Shown here in pieces: positions 43,414 through 52,900 of a stretch of DNA of 64,000 nucleotides; the stretch's first letter is position 1, and each line of letters opens with the position of its first letter. The notes under the pieces are model-generated. The model saw nothing but the letters and a program-made list of their open reading frames with translations. It searched no databases and had not been told where the DNA came from. Location: contig JACJXZ010000006.1 of the NCBI GenBank assembly GCA_020636375.1, positions 1 through 64,000 on the forward strand. Reading direction: 5' to 3'. Source of the DNA: Lewinellaceae bacterium. Lineage in GTDB: Bacteria; Bacteroidota; Bacteroidia; Chitinophagales; Saprospiraceae. The position numbers and the translations under genes are program-made.

Positions 43414-46400
43414 TTATCGCACCAGCGTTACATCTCCTTCCCGGAATACTTCAAGCCTTTGCCCGCAGGCCATTACAGCTGCTTTTACAAACCAGGTATA
43501 AACGCCCGGGCCGAGCGCCCTGCCTCCGGTAGTTCCATCCCAGCGTTTCTTCCAGTCGCCCGAATGGTACAGGAGGGTGCCCCAGCGGCTGAAAACCTGG
43601 AAATCCAGGCTGAGGATTTGCACGTCAGGGTTGGCATAAAGGCCAAAAAGGTCGTTGATCCCATCATCGTTGGGCGAGAAGGCGTTGGGGATGTAGAAAA
43701 GCCGGCCTTCCTCCACGCGGGCAGCCGCTACCTGAATGGTTTCCCCAAACTGTTCGCAACCATTATCGGCCGTAAGCGTGTAGGTGCCGGGGGTTTCCAC
43801 TTCGCGGCTCAGCGCAGGGATGCCATCACTCCAGCTGTATTCCAACCCGTTCTCGCCGCCGGATAGGACTTCTGCTTCGATGAAGGCAACCGGCTCTTCG
43901 CAGGTGATGGAATCCGGTATAATAATTATCTGGAGTTGCCCGGTAGAAGGCACCTGCACCTCGGTGCCAACTTCACACCCTCTGCCGTCTCTGGCATGCA
44001 GGATGTACTGCCCGCCCTCCAGCCCGGGGAAGGCCGGCGACTCCGAGAACGGCCCATCGTTCAACGCATAAGAATAAGGCGGAACGGTGCCGGCGCTGAT
44101 GCTGGCAGCCAGCGCTCCGGATGGCGGCCCGGGGCAATCCTGCTGCACTTCCACTTCCACAACGGGCAAGGGAAATGCCTCAACCCGGGCATAGGCCACG
44201 GAATCGCAGCCCTGCTGATTGGCCAGGACGACGGTAGCCTCTTCCCCCACTGCCAGAGATATTCCATGAAAATCAACCGCATCTCCCGGGCAGGCAAAAA
44301 ACAATTTCCGAACGGTGTCGGCCGGCAGTTCGGCGACGGTCAATTGAATGACGGAATCGCAGCCTCCGGAAGCAGGGAAGGTAAACGTATACTGGCCGGG
44401 CTCCAGGGGCATGCCGTTAAAGTCAGCCGGCTCTCCCTCGCAGGCGGTAATCTCCAGCGCCTCCAGATAAGTGGGCAGCTCCTGCACGTTGACAACAACG
44501 GTAGAGTCGCAGCCTTCATGACTCACCAGGTGAAAGGCCATGCTTTCGCCCGCGCCGATGGACTGCCCGTTGTATTCGACAAACTCATCCGGGCAAACCT
44601 GAAATTGCAGAGTATCCTGAGTTGGAGAACAGGTAAGCCCTACCAGCCAGTCGAGGGTTATGATGGCGTCGCATCCTTCCAAAGTAGTGTCCACCTGCAC
44701 CCAGGCGGCTTCCAGGTTGAAAGGCAGTGCCGCCGTATCCAGAAGGACGGAATAATCCTGGCCGGCGGGCAGGTCCTGAAAAACATATCCTCCCTGGGCA
44801 TTGGAAGCCAGGGTTTGCTGCAACACGCTACCCTGCCACAATTGCAACCCCACACCGCTGATCAGCGTATCAGCCGGGTCGATCACCCCGTTCTGGTTGA
44901 CGTCGAAGTAGGCCTGCCCGCCGATGTGCCCGATGCCGTCATACAGGCTGGCCTGCAGGGGCTCGGATTGGGCGGTACACCCGTTGCTGTCCACCATTTC
45001 CAGGGAATAAACGCCGTTTTCCCCCACGGCCAGCTCTGGAATGGTGCCGGCCGGAGGCGCGACGGGGCCGCCGTTGAAATACCACTGGTAGCTCACAACG
45101 CCGGGAACGGGCGGCAGGCATAAGGTGTCGGGCCGGCAGCGGTTGTAACAGCCATTGGGAATGAGCCGGATATCCGGCCCCGCCAAAATGGCGAGCGTGT
45201 CGCTTTTTATTTCACACCCGAATGGATTGATGGCAGTAACGTAATACCGGCCCCCTTCGTCGGCAGTGGCGGCCGGCCCTTCTTCCCCGTTGCTCCACAA
45301 GTAAGTGACGCCAGGCAGGGACGACTCCACGGAAAGCACAGTAGAAGGCCCGCGGCAAAGGGGCGGCGGCATGCTGCTGCTGACCGCCGGCCTGTCGGGC
45401 AATGGATGGACGATGACGATGAAGGGGCCGATAAGGGCGCTGCACCCCGTGTTTTCGTCCGTAGCCGTTAGCGAAATCTCATGCGTTCCTTCCGCCAGCA
45501 GGTTGCCCTTCTCGTCCGAAAATTCGATCTGGGAGGTTGCCGCACCGGTTTCCCACTGGTAAGCATAGCCGGTTTCCTGCAGGACTTCCAGGTAGACGTC
45601 CTCTCCATAACAGGTTTCGTAAATTCCGTAATGGTAACGGGCCGCCTGCCCATAATCGTCGTACGTTATGGCGCGGATAGCGCCTTTGGGCGCAGGGATA
45701 AAATCCAGCGCTACCCCTTCCGGTTTGTAGCGGCAGCCCTGCGCATCGGTGACCGTCAGTTGGTAATAGCCGGATTCAACAGCAGTCGTTAGGGCAGTGC
45801 TGTCCCCGTTGTTCCACGCCCAGCGGATGCCACCGGGCGGGGCGGCCAGCGTGAGGGTGTCGCCCTCGCATCGGGGCGGCAGGGGATTGATATCGATCTC
45901 TCCGCTCAGGGTGTTGGTTTCAATATCGACGAAGCGGGAGAAGGTGGCTGTGCATCCCCGAAGGCTGCCGGCTGTTAGCGTTACCTCGTAGGCACCTGCC
46001 TGGGCGTAACGGTGGTAGGGGTTGGGTAGAATGGAACTGTTGGCGGGCCCGCCGGCCGGGTCGCCGAAGTCCCACTGGAAGGCCCAGGCACCCGGGGCCT
46101 GAGTAGTGAAGGCTGTTGCCGCACCGGCGCAGGCCGAAGCGGGTTCCGCAAAAAAGGCATCGGGTGCCGCTTCGACGATGATGGTTCGGGCAATGCTGGA
46201 GGCGCAGCCGCCGGCGTCGGTCACGGTAAGGCGAACGACATAATTGCCCGGGCCGGAAAAACGATGCTGCGGGTTGGGAAGGCCAGAAGTATTAGAAGTT
46301 CCGCTGGCAGGGTCGCCGAAGTCCCACGCCCAGGCAGCAATGGAGGTGAACGGCAGGTGAGTGGACAAGTCCTGAAACGGGGTATCGTCGCCCGCACAGG

Positions 46401-49359
46401 CAGGCAGGGCCGAAAAGGCGGCCGCCAGGCGCACCTCCACAGTCCTGGCCATACGGCAGTCAATCGTTTCGCCGGAAACAGCATCTTCAAAAGAAGCGCT
46501 GTGTACGGCCCGGTAAAAACCGGCTTCTTCGAGGATGAAGGTAGGGTTGGCTTCCGCAGAAACAGCCACTACGCTGCCGTCGGGGCCGGTGATGCTCCAG
46601 GACAACGATCCGGGGATATGGCCGGACACCAGGCTCTGGAAAGCGTATTCCTGGCAACTGCCGCCGGGTTGAACGGCGAAGTCAAAATCATCGGACAGGC
46701 AGACAGGGGGCGGGGTGGGGGATCCGCCCGATCCGCAGTCTATCCGGATTTGAATGACGTTGGAAGAAAGGGTACACCCATTCTGGTCGGTGATCTCCAC
46801 CCGGTAATCCCCCGGGCTGGTGGCCAGGTATTCCGGTTGCCCGCCGCCTGTTGGCGCGCCATTGCGGTACCACCGATATTGATAACCTGCCGAAGTGCTG
46901 GTGGCATAAAGGGGGGCGTTGACGTCCCCGCAGAACCGCCAGCTGCCGGGCGTGGAGATGCTGATCGAGGATTCCGGGTACGGTTCGATGTAGAACGATG
47001 CTTTTCCCTGGCAGCCGTTGTCGTTGGTTACTTCTACATAATACCTGCCTGCGGAGAGGCCGGGTGCCGGAGCGCTGGACACCAGGCTGCCCCCGCTGTC
47101 ATGCCATCGGTAGGCCAGATAGCTTTGGCTGGTTTGAACGACCGTCTGTTCGCCGGGGCAGAGCGCGGGGGGATGGATCACGATGGGGACAGGCGGCGCG
47201 TTCACCTGTACCGTAAGACTTGCGTTTTGCCCGCAGGCGCTGGCCTGGATTTCTGCCGGGCCGGGCTGGTGCCAGAGGATGGAAACTTCGTTTTCGTCCA
47301 ACCCGGAGACAATAGTCCCGGCCGAAGGCGGCGAAATCGTCCATTGATAAGGGATGTTGCCGGTGCCGGTGATCTGGTAGAGGATGATGTCTTCCTGGCA
47401 GGCCTCGGCAGGCCCTTCGATGGCAAGAGCCCCCAGTGCGTTGATGTCGAGCTGCTGCGGCAGGGAAGGGCAGGGCAAGCCATTGGTTGGAATTTGCCGG
47501 AGGGTAAGGCCGTAGGGCGGGCTGTCCGCCCAGCGGATATTGACGGTTTTGCCCTCCAGGATGGTGTCCTGTCCGCCGTTGGCTACCTGCCATTCGAAGC
47601 GCACGTTTTCCAGGCTGCTGGCGGCCCGGTAGGAATGTACGCTGCCCGGGCATATCGTAGCGTCCCCAATGATGGAGTCGGGGGGCGGTAGCCGGCGTTC
47701 GACGCTAACGATCTTTTCCCGGGCATCGTTGCAGTGCGAGCCGGCTGCGGCAGGGCGGGCCTTCAGCCGGTAGTAGCCTCCGGGATACGGCCAGGCGATT
47801 GCCGGCATGGCTTGAGGGCCGGCAGAAGCCCAGAGTTGCTCTCCTTCCAGTGTTTCGATGGACCAGTAGCAAGGCAGGGGTTCGTCGTCCAGCAGGCTGA
47901 TGGCAGCGTATACGGCTTCTTCGCCAGGGCAGGTTTCCGGCGGCCCCTCCAGGTAGAACTCCGGGCGGATGTTGACCGCCAGGGAATCCGAGCCGCCGCA
48001 ACCGAGGTAGCAGTTGTCGTAAAATGCCGTTACCCACTGCGGCCGGTCGAAAGGGGCTTCTGTGCTCCATAGCACGGTAATTTCGGGGCTGCCCTGCCCC
48101 TGCTCAATGAAGCCGCCGGCAGAGGTGGACCATTGGAATTCCGTGCCCTCATATCCGGGCAGGGTATAGGTGGCTCGTTCGCCCCGGCAGGCCAGCGCCG
48201 GGCCCCTGATCTCCGCCGCTTCCGAAATAATAGGTATTACCAGGACGGCCGGCGCCGGGCAGCCTTCGGTCCCGCAGCCTTCCGTCAGCAATTCGACCTG
48301 GCCCTCTGGCCCTTCTTCCCAGTTGACGGTAATGAAGTTGTCCGCCGCCCCGCCCCCCTCTACGATTGAGCCGTTGTCGCTGACAGACCATATATAGGCG
48401 CTGCATCCGGCGGCCGTGTGGTAGGTGCTCAGCGTATTTTCGCAAACCGTGCCGATGCAATCGACCACCGGGCTTTGAACGGGGAGGACTTCCACGGTGA
48501 GCGTATCGGCGTCGTTGCAGTTGCAGTTGGTAAAAGCCGTCAGGGTGATGTCGTAGACGCCGGCTGCCGGGAACGTGTATTCCAGGGTTTCGGTATTGGA
48601 GGTGGCTCCATTGCCGAGGTTCCACGCCAGGCTGTCGGCCTCCTCGCCGCCGTATTGCAGATAGAGCGGCTGCCCGGCGCAGAGCCGCACCGTGTCCTGC
48701 TCCGCCGCCGGGATGCTGGCGATGGCAGCCCCCGGCAGGCCCTGCACTTCCACGCAATAGTTGATGGGGGTATTGCAGACGAGCGGGCCGTCCTCCACCC
48801 GGGCGTTGATATAAATCAGGTAAGGGCCCGGCGCTGCCCAGGACACTTCGAACTGCTCGTCGGTCACATAGTTGGGGAAAACAGCGCCCTGCCCGGCGTA
48901 GCCGAAAATGCTGAAGTTGCGGTTCAGCAGGTCGCCCGGGGTATAGTAATAGGTAATCGTCGACTCCAGGCAGGCCTGTTCGCAGAGCCGCAGCTCGTCG
49001 TCGACGTAGACGAGTTCCGTTTCCCCGCAGTCATTGCCGGAACTCAACAGCGAATCCTTGAAGATTTGCTCCACGCAGAAGGTGCTGTCCATAGCCAGCC
49101 CCATCCCATTGGTGATGGTGAGGCTGTAACAACCCGGCTGGCAGATCAGGATGTTGTCGGCGTTTGATCCGTTGCTCCACGTGTAGGTGTAAGAGCCGGG
49201 ATAGAAATTCACGGGTTCGGCGATAGCCTCATAGCAATCCGACCCGCAGGGGGCGGAGAAGGAATAGAAGCGGATGTAAGGCTCCTGGGCAATAGCGGCC
49301 GGCGTGAGGCTGCCGCTTAGCGCGGCCAGCAAGGCGAGGCGGGGAAGCAGGGTCTTCAT
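43414..49359 (-). CDS. Giant PKD-repeat T9SS adhesin (SprB-like), 1981 aa
   Basis: A surface protein with a signal peptide (ends AIAQ) and many PKD/Ig-like domains along residues ~25-1450; PKD cores such as WAWDFGDPASGTSNTSGLPN and WDFGDPAGGPANSSILPNPY are clear. One SdrD-B-like domain (GGQAYFDVNQNGVIDPAD, ~1495) is followed by three ~48-residue Cys repeats (ACEGEPADFNGMPLEPGQYT), then a CHU_C domain from ~1880 (FYIPNAFSPNDDGINDLFGL) as type B T9SS signal. Probably gliding- or attachment-related. Paralogue of the next large gene. Confidence 0.9.
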   Translation of the reverse strand: MKTLLPRLALLAALSGSLTPAAIAQEPYIRFYSFSAPCGSDCYEAIAEPVNFYPGSYTYTWSNGSNADNILICQPGCYSLTITNGMGLAMDSTFCVEQIFKDSLLSSGNDCGETELVYVDDELRLCEQACLESTITYYYTPGDLLNRNFSIFGYAGQGAVFPNYVTDEQFEVSWAAPGPYLIYINARVEDGPLVCNTPINYCVEVQGLPGAAIASIPAAEQDTVRLCAGQPLYLQYGGEEADSLAWNLGNGATSNTETLEYTFPAAGVYDITLTAFTNCNCNDADTLTVEVLPVQSPVVDCIGTVCENTLSTYHTAAGCSAYIWSVSDNGSIVEGGGAADNFITVNWEEGPEGQVELLTEGCGTEGCPAPAVLVIPIISEAAEIRGPALACRGERATYTLPGYEGTEFQWSTSAGGFIEQGQGSPEITVLWSTEAPFDRPQWVTAFYDNCYLGCGGSDSLAVNIRPEFYLEGPPETCPGEEAVYAAISLLDDEPLPCYWSIETLEGEQLWASAGPQAMPAIAWPYPGGYYRLKARPAAAGSHCNDAREKIVSVERRLPPPDSIIGDATICPGSVHSYRAASSLENVRFEWQVANGGQDTILEGKTVNIRWADSPPYGLTLRQIPTNGLPCPSLPQQLDINALGALAIEGPAEACQEDIILYQITGTGNIPYQWTISPPSAGTIVSGLDENEVSILWHQPGPAEIQASACGQNASLTVQVNAPPVPIVIHPPALCPGEQTVVQTSQSYLAYRWHDSGGSLVSSAPAPGLSAGRYYVEVTNDNGCQGKASFYIEPYPESSISISTPGSWRFCGDVNAPLYATSTSAGYQYRWYRNGAPTGGGQPEYLATSPGDYRVEITDQNGCTLSSNVIQIRIDCGSGGSPTPPPVCLSDDFDFAVQPGGSCQEYAFQSLVSGHIPGSLSWSITGPDGSVVAVSAEANPTFILEEAGFYRAVHSASFEDAVSGETIDCRMARTVEVRLAAAFSALPACAGDDTPFQDLSTHLPFTSIAAWAWDFGDPASGTSNTSGLPNPQHRFSGPGNYVVRLTVTDAGGCASSIARTIIVEAAPDAFFAEPASACAGAATAFTTQAPGAWAFQWDFGDPAGGPANSSILPNPYHRYAQAGAYEVTLTAGSLRGCTATFSRFVDIETNTLSGEIDINPLPPRCEGDTLTLAAPPGGIRWAWNNGDSTALTTAVESGYYQLTVTDAQGCRYKPEGVALDFIPAPKGAIRAITYDDYGQAARYHYGIYETCYGEDVYLEVLQETGYAYQWETGAATSQIEFSDEKGNLLAEGTHEISLTATDENTGCSALIGPFIVIVHPLPDRPAVSSSMPPPLCRGPSTVLSVESSLPGVTYLWSNGEEGPAATADEGGRYYVTAINPFGCEIKSDTLAILAGPDIRLIPNGCYNRCRPDTLCLPPVPGVVSYQWYFNGGPVAPPAGTIPELAVGENGVYSLEMVDSNGCTAQSEPLQASLYDGIGHIGGQAYFDVNQNGVIDPADTLISGVGLQLWQGSVLQQTLASNAQGGYVFQDLPAGQDYSVLLDTAALPFNLEAAWVQVDTTLEGCDAIITLDWLVGLTCSPTQDTLQFQVCPDEFVEYNGQSIGAGESMAFHLVSHEGCDSTVVVNVQELPTYLEALEITACEGEPADFNGMPLEPGQYTFTFPASGGCDSVIQLTVAELPADTVRKLFFACPGDAVDFHGISLAVGEEATVVLANQQGCDSVAYARVEAFPLPVVEVEVQQDCPGPPSGALAASISAGTVPPYSYALNDGPFSESPAFPGLEGGQYILHARDGRGCEVGTEVQVPSTGQLQIIIIPDSITCEEPVAFIEAEVLSGGENGLEYSWSDGIPALSREVETPGTYTLTADNGCEQFGETIQVAAARVEEGRLFYIPNAFSPNDDGINDLFGLYANPDVQILSLDFQVFSRWGTLLYHSGDWKKRWDGTTGGRALGPGVYTWFVKAAVMACGQRLEVFREGDVTLVR

Positions 49360-49513
49360 AACGGAGTTTTTCCGGAAGAAGATAAGGAGAATGGAGGAGG
49401 GGTGGGTGGGGTTTATTTTGAAAAGTCAGGTTTCTGAGGGGTAATCCTACTGTTAATCCTGCCTATCCTTCCTTTTCAATCTGCTTTTGTGTATTGTGTA
49501 AATCAATACTTAG

Positions 49514-49698
49514 GGGCCGGAGAAAAATAAGTTCCTCATTTCAGGCGAGCTGTTTTTTCGCCAGGCAAGGCGCAGGGAGGGCGCATAGCGGCGCTACGCA
49601 ACCGATCCTGTAACGCAGCCTGGCGGAAAAACCTGCCTGCCAGCGAGCTGGCGAGCAGGGAGCCGTATCAAATGGGGAAGTTATTCTTCTCCGGACCC
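49514..49698. repeat. 185-bp MITE-like palindrome
   Basis: GGGCCGGAGAAAAATAAG (from 49514) pairs with CTTATT-type sequence ending CTTCTCCGGACCC (to 49698) with a few mismatches. Interior GGCGAGCTG/CAGCGAGC and CGCCAGGC/GCCTGGCG pairings make it a long fold-back. Located upstream of the 1981-aa adhesin. Confidence 0.72.
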
Positions 49699-49845
49699 TT
49701 ATGGTTCACGCAAGTCTGGAGACTTGCCAATTATGCCGCATCGTCCTTCCTGCGAATTCCACAGGGCAGGCTGTTCAAAATAGTGGATAAAACTTCCCCA
49801 CGTTTTTGAATGCCTTGCCTCGCCTCTCTTTTAAAGTTCAAGAGC

Positions 49846-49914
49846 CAAGTTCAAGTTCAAGTCCAAGAATGGCACCGCTCTGAATTTGGCCTTGATACTT
49901 GCACTTGAACTTGA
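49846..49914. repeat. Inverted repeat after the 2240-aa adhesin
   Basis: CAAGTTCAAGTTCAAGT (49846-49862) pairs with ACTTGCACTTGAACTTG (49898-49914) with one mismatch. It lies ~40 nt beyond the adhesin stop and could stabilise or end its transcript. Confidence 0.55.
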
Positions 49915-49956
49915 ATTGGTTTTCTGCCCATTTAAGTAATAACGGCACGTCCGGTG

Positions 49957-52900
49957 TCACCGCATCAACACCACATCGCCCTCCTTATAAATATCCACCT
50001 CCTGGCCACAAACGCGCATCCGCCCCTTCACGTACCATACATACACGCCGGTACTCTGCCGGTTGCCCTGCACGGTGCCGTCCCAGCCCGCCGAGAAATC
50101 ATCCGTGCTGAACAGCTCGGCGCCCCAGCGGTTGAAGACGCGGAAGTCGTACTCCAGAAATTCCGCGTCGGAAGCGGCAGCGGGCAGGAAGGCGTCGTTC
50201 CTGCCGTCCTCGTTGGGGGAGAAGGCGTTGGGTACGTAGAGCATCTGATCCGCCCGCAGGGCCGGCGCGGGTACGAGAATTTGCTGCCCGATGATCTGGC
50301 AGCTATTGCTCACCCGCAGCGAGTAGAGGCCCGCGCTGTCCACCGCCAGGCCGGGGTCGGTACTGCCGTCGCCCCACAGGATTTCCAGCGCGCCGTCGTC
50401 GCCGGAGAGGATGGCGACGGTGAGGGTGGCCGTCGGCTTGTCGCAGGAGAGGGAGTCCTGCAGCACTTCGAAAACCAGCGGGGCCGGCTCTTTCACCTGA
50501 ACCGGAACGGAAGCCGTGCAGCCCCGGCCGTCCTGCACGAACAGGTTGTAGGCACCGCTCTCCAGCCCGTCGAAGAGCGGATTGTCGGAGTAGCTGCTGC
50601 CGTCGAGGGAGAAGCGGTAGGGCGGCAGCGTCTCCTGGGTTACGCTGCCGATGATGGCGCCGATGCTGGCATCCGGGCAGTCCTCTTCCACTACGGCTTC
50701 CAGGGCGGGTTCGGGGTAGGCCTGCACCAGGACGTGGACTACCGAGTCGCAGCCAAACTGGCTGATGAGCGTGATCGTCCGCTCGTCGCCGGGGGCGAGG
50801 GCCTCGCCCTGGTAGGTGACGGTACTGTCCGGACAAGCTTCCAGCACCAGCTCGGTTTGTTCTTCCGGGTACCGGGTGACCTGCACGGCCAGGACCGAGT
50901 CGCAGCCGCTCTGGGTGGCCAGCACCAGCTCGGTGCTGCCCACCGGCAGCATCATGCCTGCGAAAAAGACACTGTCCTGGCAGGTGGATAGCTCCACGTC
51001 CTGGCGATAGGTGGGCAGTTCTGCCACTTCTACCCGCACCAGGGAGTCGCAGCCAAACTGGTTGGTGAACGAGAAGTCCTGCGCCTCTCCGGCGGGGATG
51101 GGCGTACCGTCGTAGTCTGCCGTTTCGCCGGGGCAGGCGGCCAGTTGTATGAGCGTTTCATCAGTTGGCAGCGCCGTGACGGTGACGGTGACGGTAGAAT
51201 CGCAACCGGCGGCATTGGTGAAGATAAAATCCTGCTGCTGGCCCGGGCTGAGTGGCGTGCCCTCGTATTCGACGGTGGCGCCGGGGCAGGCGCTGAGTTC
51301 CAGGCTGGAGCTGGTAGGCTGGAGCACGGCGACCGTAACGGTGACGGTAGAATCGCAGCCGGCAGCGTTGGTGAAGGTGAAGTCCTGCTGCTGGCCTGGA
51401 TTGAGCGCCGTACCGTTGTAATCTGCCGTGGTGCCCTGGCAGGCACTGAGTTCGACACTGGAACTGCTGGGCAACAGCTCCGCCACGGTCACGGTCACGG
51501 TAGAATCACAGCCGGCGGCGTTGGTGAAAGTGAAATCCCGCACCTGGCCGGGGCTGAGCTGGGCCGTGTCGTAAGGCACTGTACTCCCGGTACAGGCGCT
51601 GAGTTCCACTGTGGAGCTGGTCGGCAGCAGTTCCAGCACGGTGACGATGACGGTAGAATCGCAGCCCACGGCATTGGTGAAGTTAAAGGCCCGCACCTGG
51701 TTGGGGTTGAGCTGTACCCCGTTGTACTCGACGGTGCTTCCGGTGCAGGCGCTTAGTTCCAGGCTGGAGTCAGAAGGTTGGAGGATGATGATGTTTACTT
51801 CTTCCAGCGAGTCGCAACCGGAGGAGGTAGTGTAGGCAGCTACAAAACTGGTATCGCTGGTGAAGGGTATGCCGGCATAATTGATCGACTCGCAGCCGCT
51901 CAGGGTCACTTCCGTCATGATCACCGGGCAGTCTTCCAGCAGCCAGTTGATAATAACGGTTGTGCCACAGCCGGTGAAAGAAGTGTCTACCGAATTGACC
52001 AAAAGCCCCAGCGGGCTGGTGCTGTTGGTATCCAGGCGGACGGTATAAGCGTCGGCGGCTATATTGGGAAAGGCGTAGGTGCCGTCGGGACCGGAGGCGG
52101 TGCTGCCCACCACGGTGCCGTTTTGCAGCAATTCCAGCGCGGCGCCGCTGTAGGTGGTGTCGGCGGCGTCAATTATGCCATTATCATTAACATCCACATA
52201 CACCTCGCCCAGGATGGTGCCGACGCCGTCGAACATGTCCAGGACGAGCGGGCCGGAGTTGAGGGTGCAGCCGTCCGAATTGGTCATTTCTACATAATAC
52301 TCGCCGCTCTGGTCGGCAACCAGTTCGGGCATGCCCGTCTGTAGCGGCCCCAGGGGGCTGCCGTTGAAGTACCACTGGTAGCTGACGATGCCGGGAATCT
52401 CCGGCAGGCAGAGCGTATCGGGCCGGCAGCGGCTGTAGCAACCGCTGGGGACGAGGGAAATATTGGGGCCGGCGGTGATCTCCAGCCGGTTGCTCTCTGC
52501 TTCGCAGCCGAATGCGTTGACGGCAGTGGCGAAATACTCGCCCGCCTGGCTGGCGGTCATCGTGGGCCCTTCCAGGCCGTTGTTCCAGCGGTAAGTGATG
52601 GCGGGGTCCGGGCTGGTGACGCTGAACGTAACCGGGGTGCTTTCGCAGTTGGGGCCGGCAGGGCTGTCGGTGATCTGCACCTGGGCGGGCAGGGGGTGTA
52701 CTTCAACGACAAACGGCCCTACCGTATCCGGGCAGCCGGTGGTATTGTTGGTTACTGCGACGAAAATCTCATGGGTGCCGACGGGCAGCAGGCTGTTGCG
52801 GTCTTCGCTGAACTCGATCTGGGTGCCGGTAGTGCCGTTGCTCCAGGTATAAGAATACTGGGGGTTGGCGATGACCTCCAGGAAAATGTCCGTCCCGAAG

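Larger units (their letters stand above)
49360..49956. other. 597-bp gap with palindromic elements between adhesin genes
   Basis: Contains the palindromes at 49514-49698 and 49846-49914. The upstream region of the 1981-aa adhesin (49360-49513) has no other mark beyond a likely promoter. No gene is supported. Confidence 0.6.

Noticed and set aside
51145..51756. Repeat array considered as a CRISPR
   Set aside because: Units are ~153 bp, contiguous and translated in frame as Cys repeats; no spacers or cas genes.
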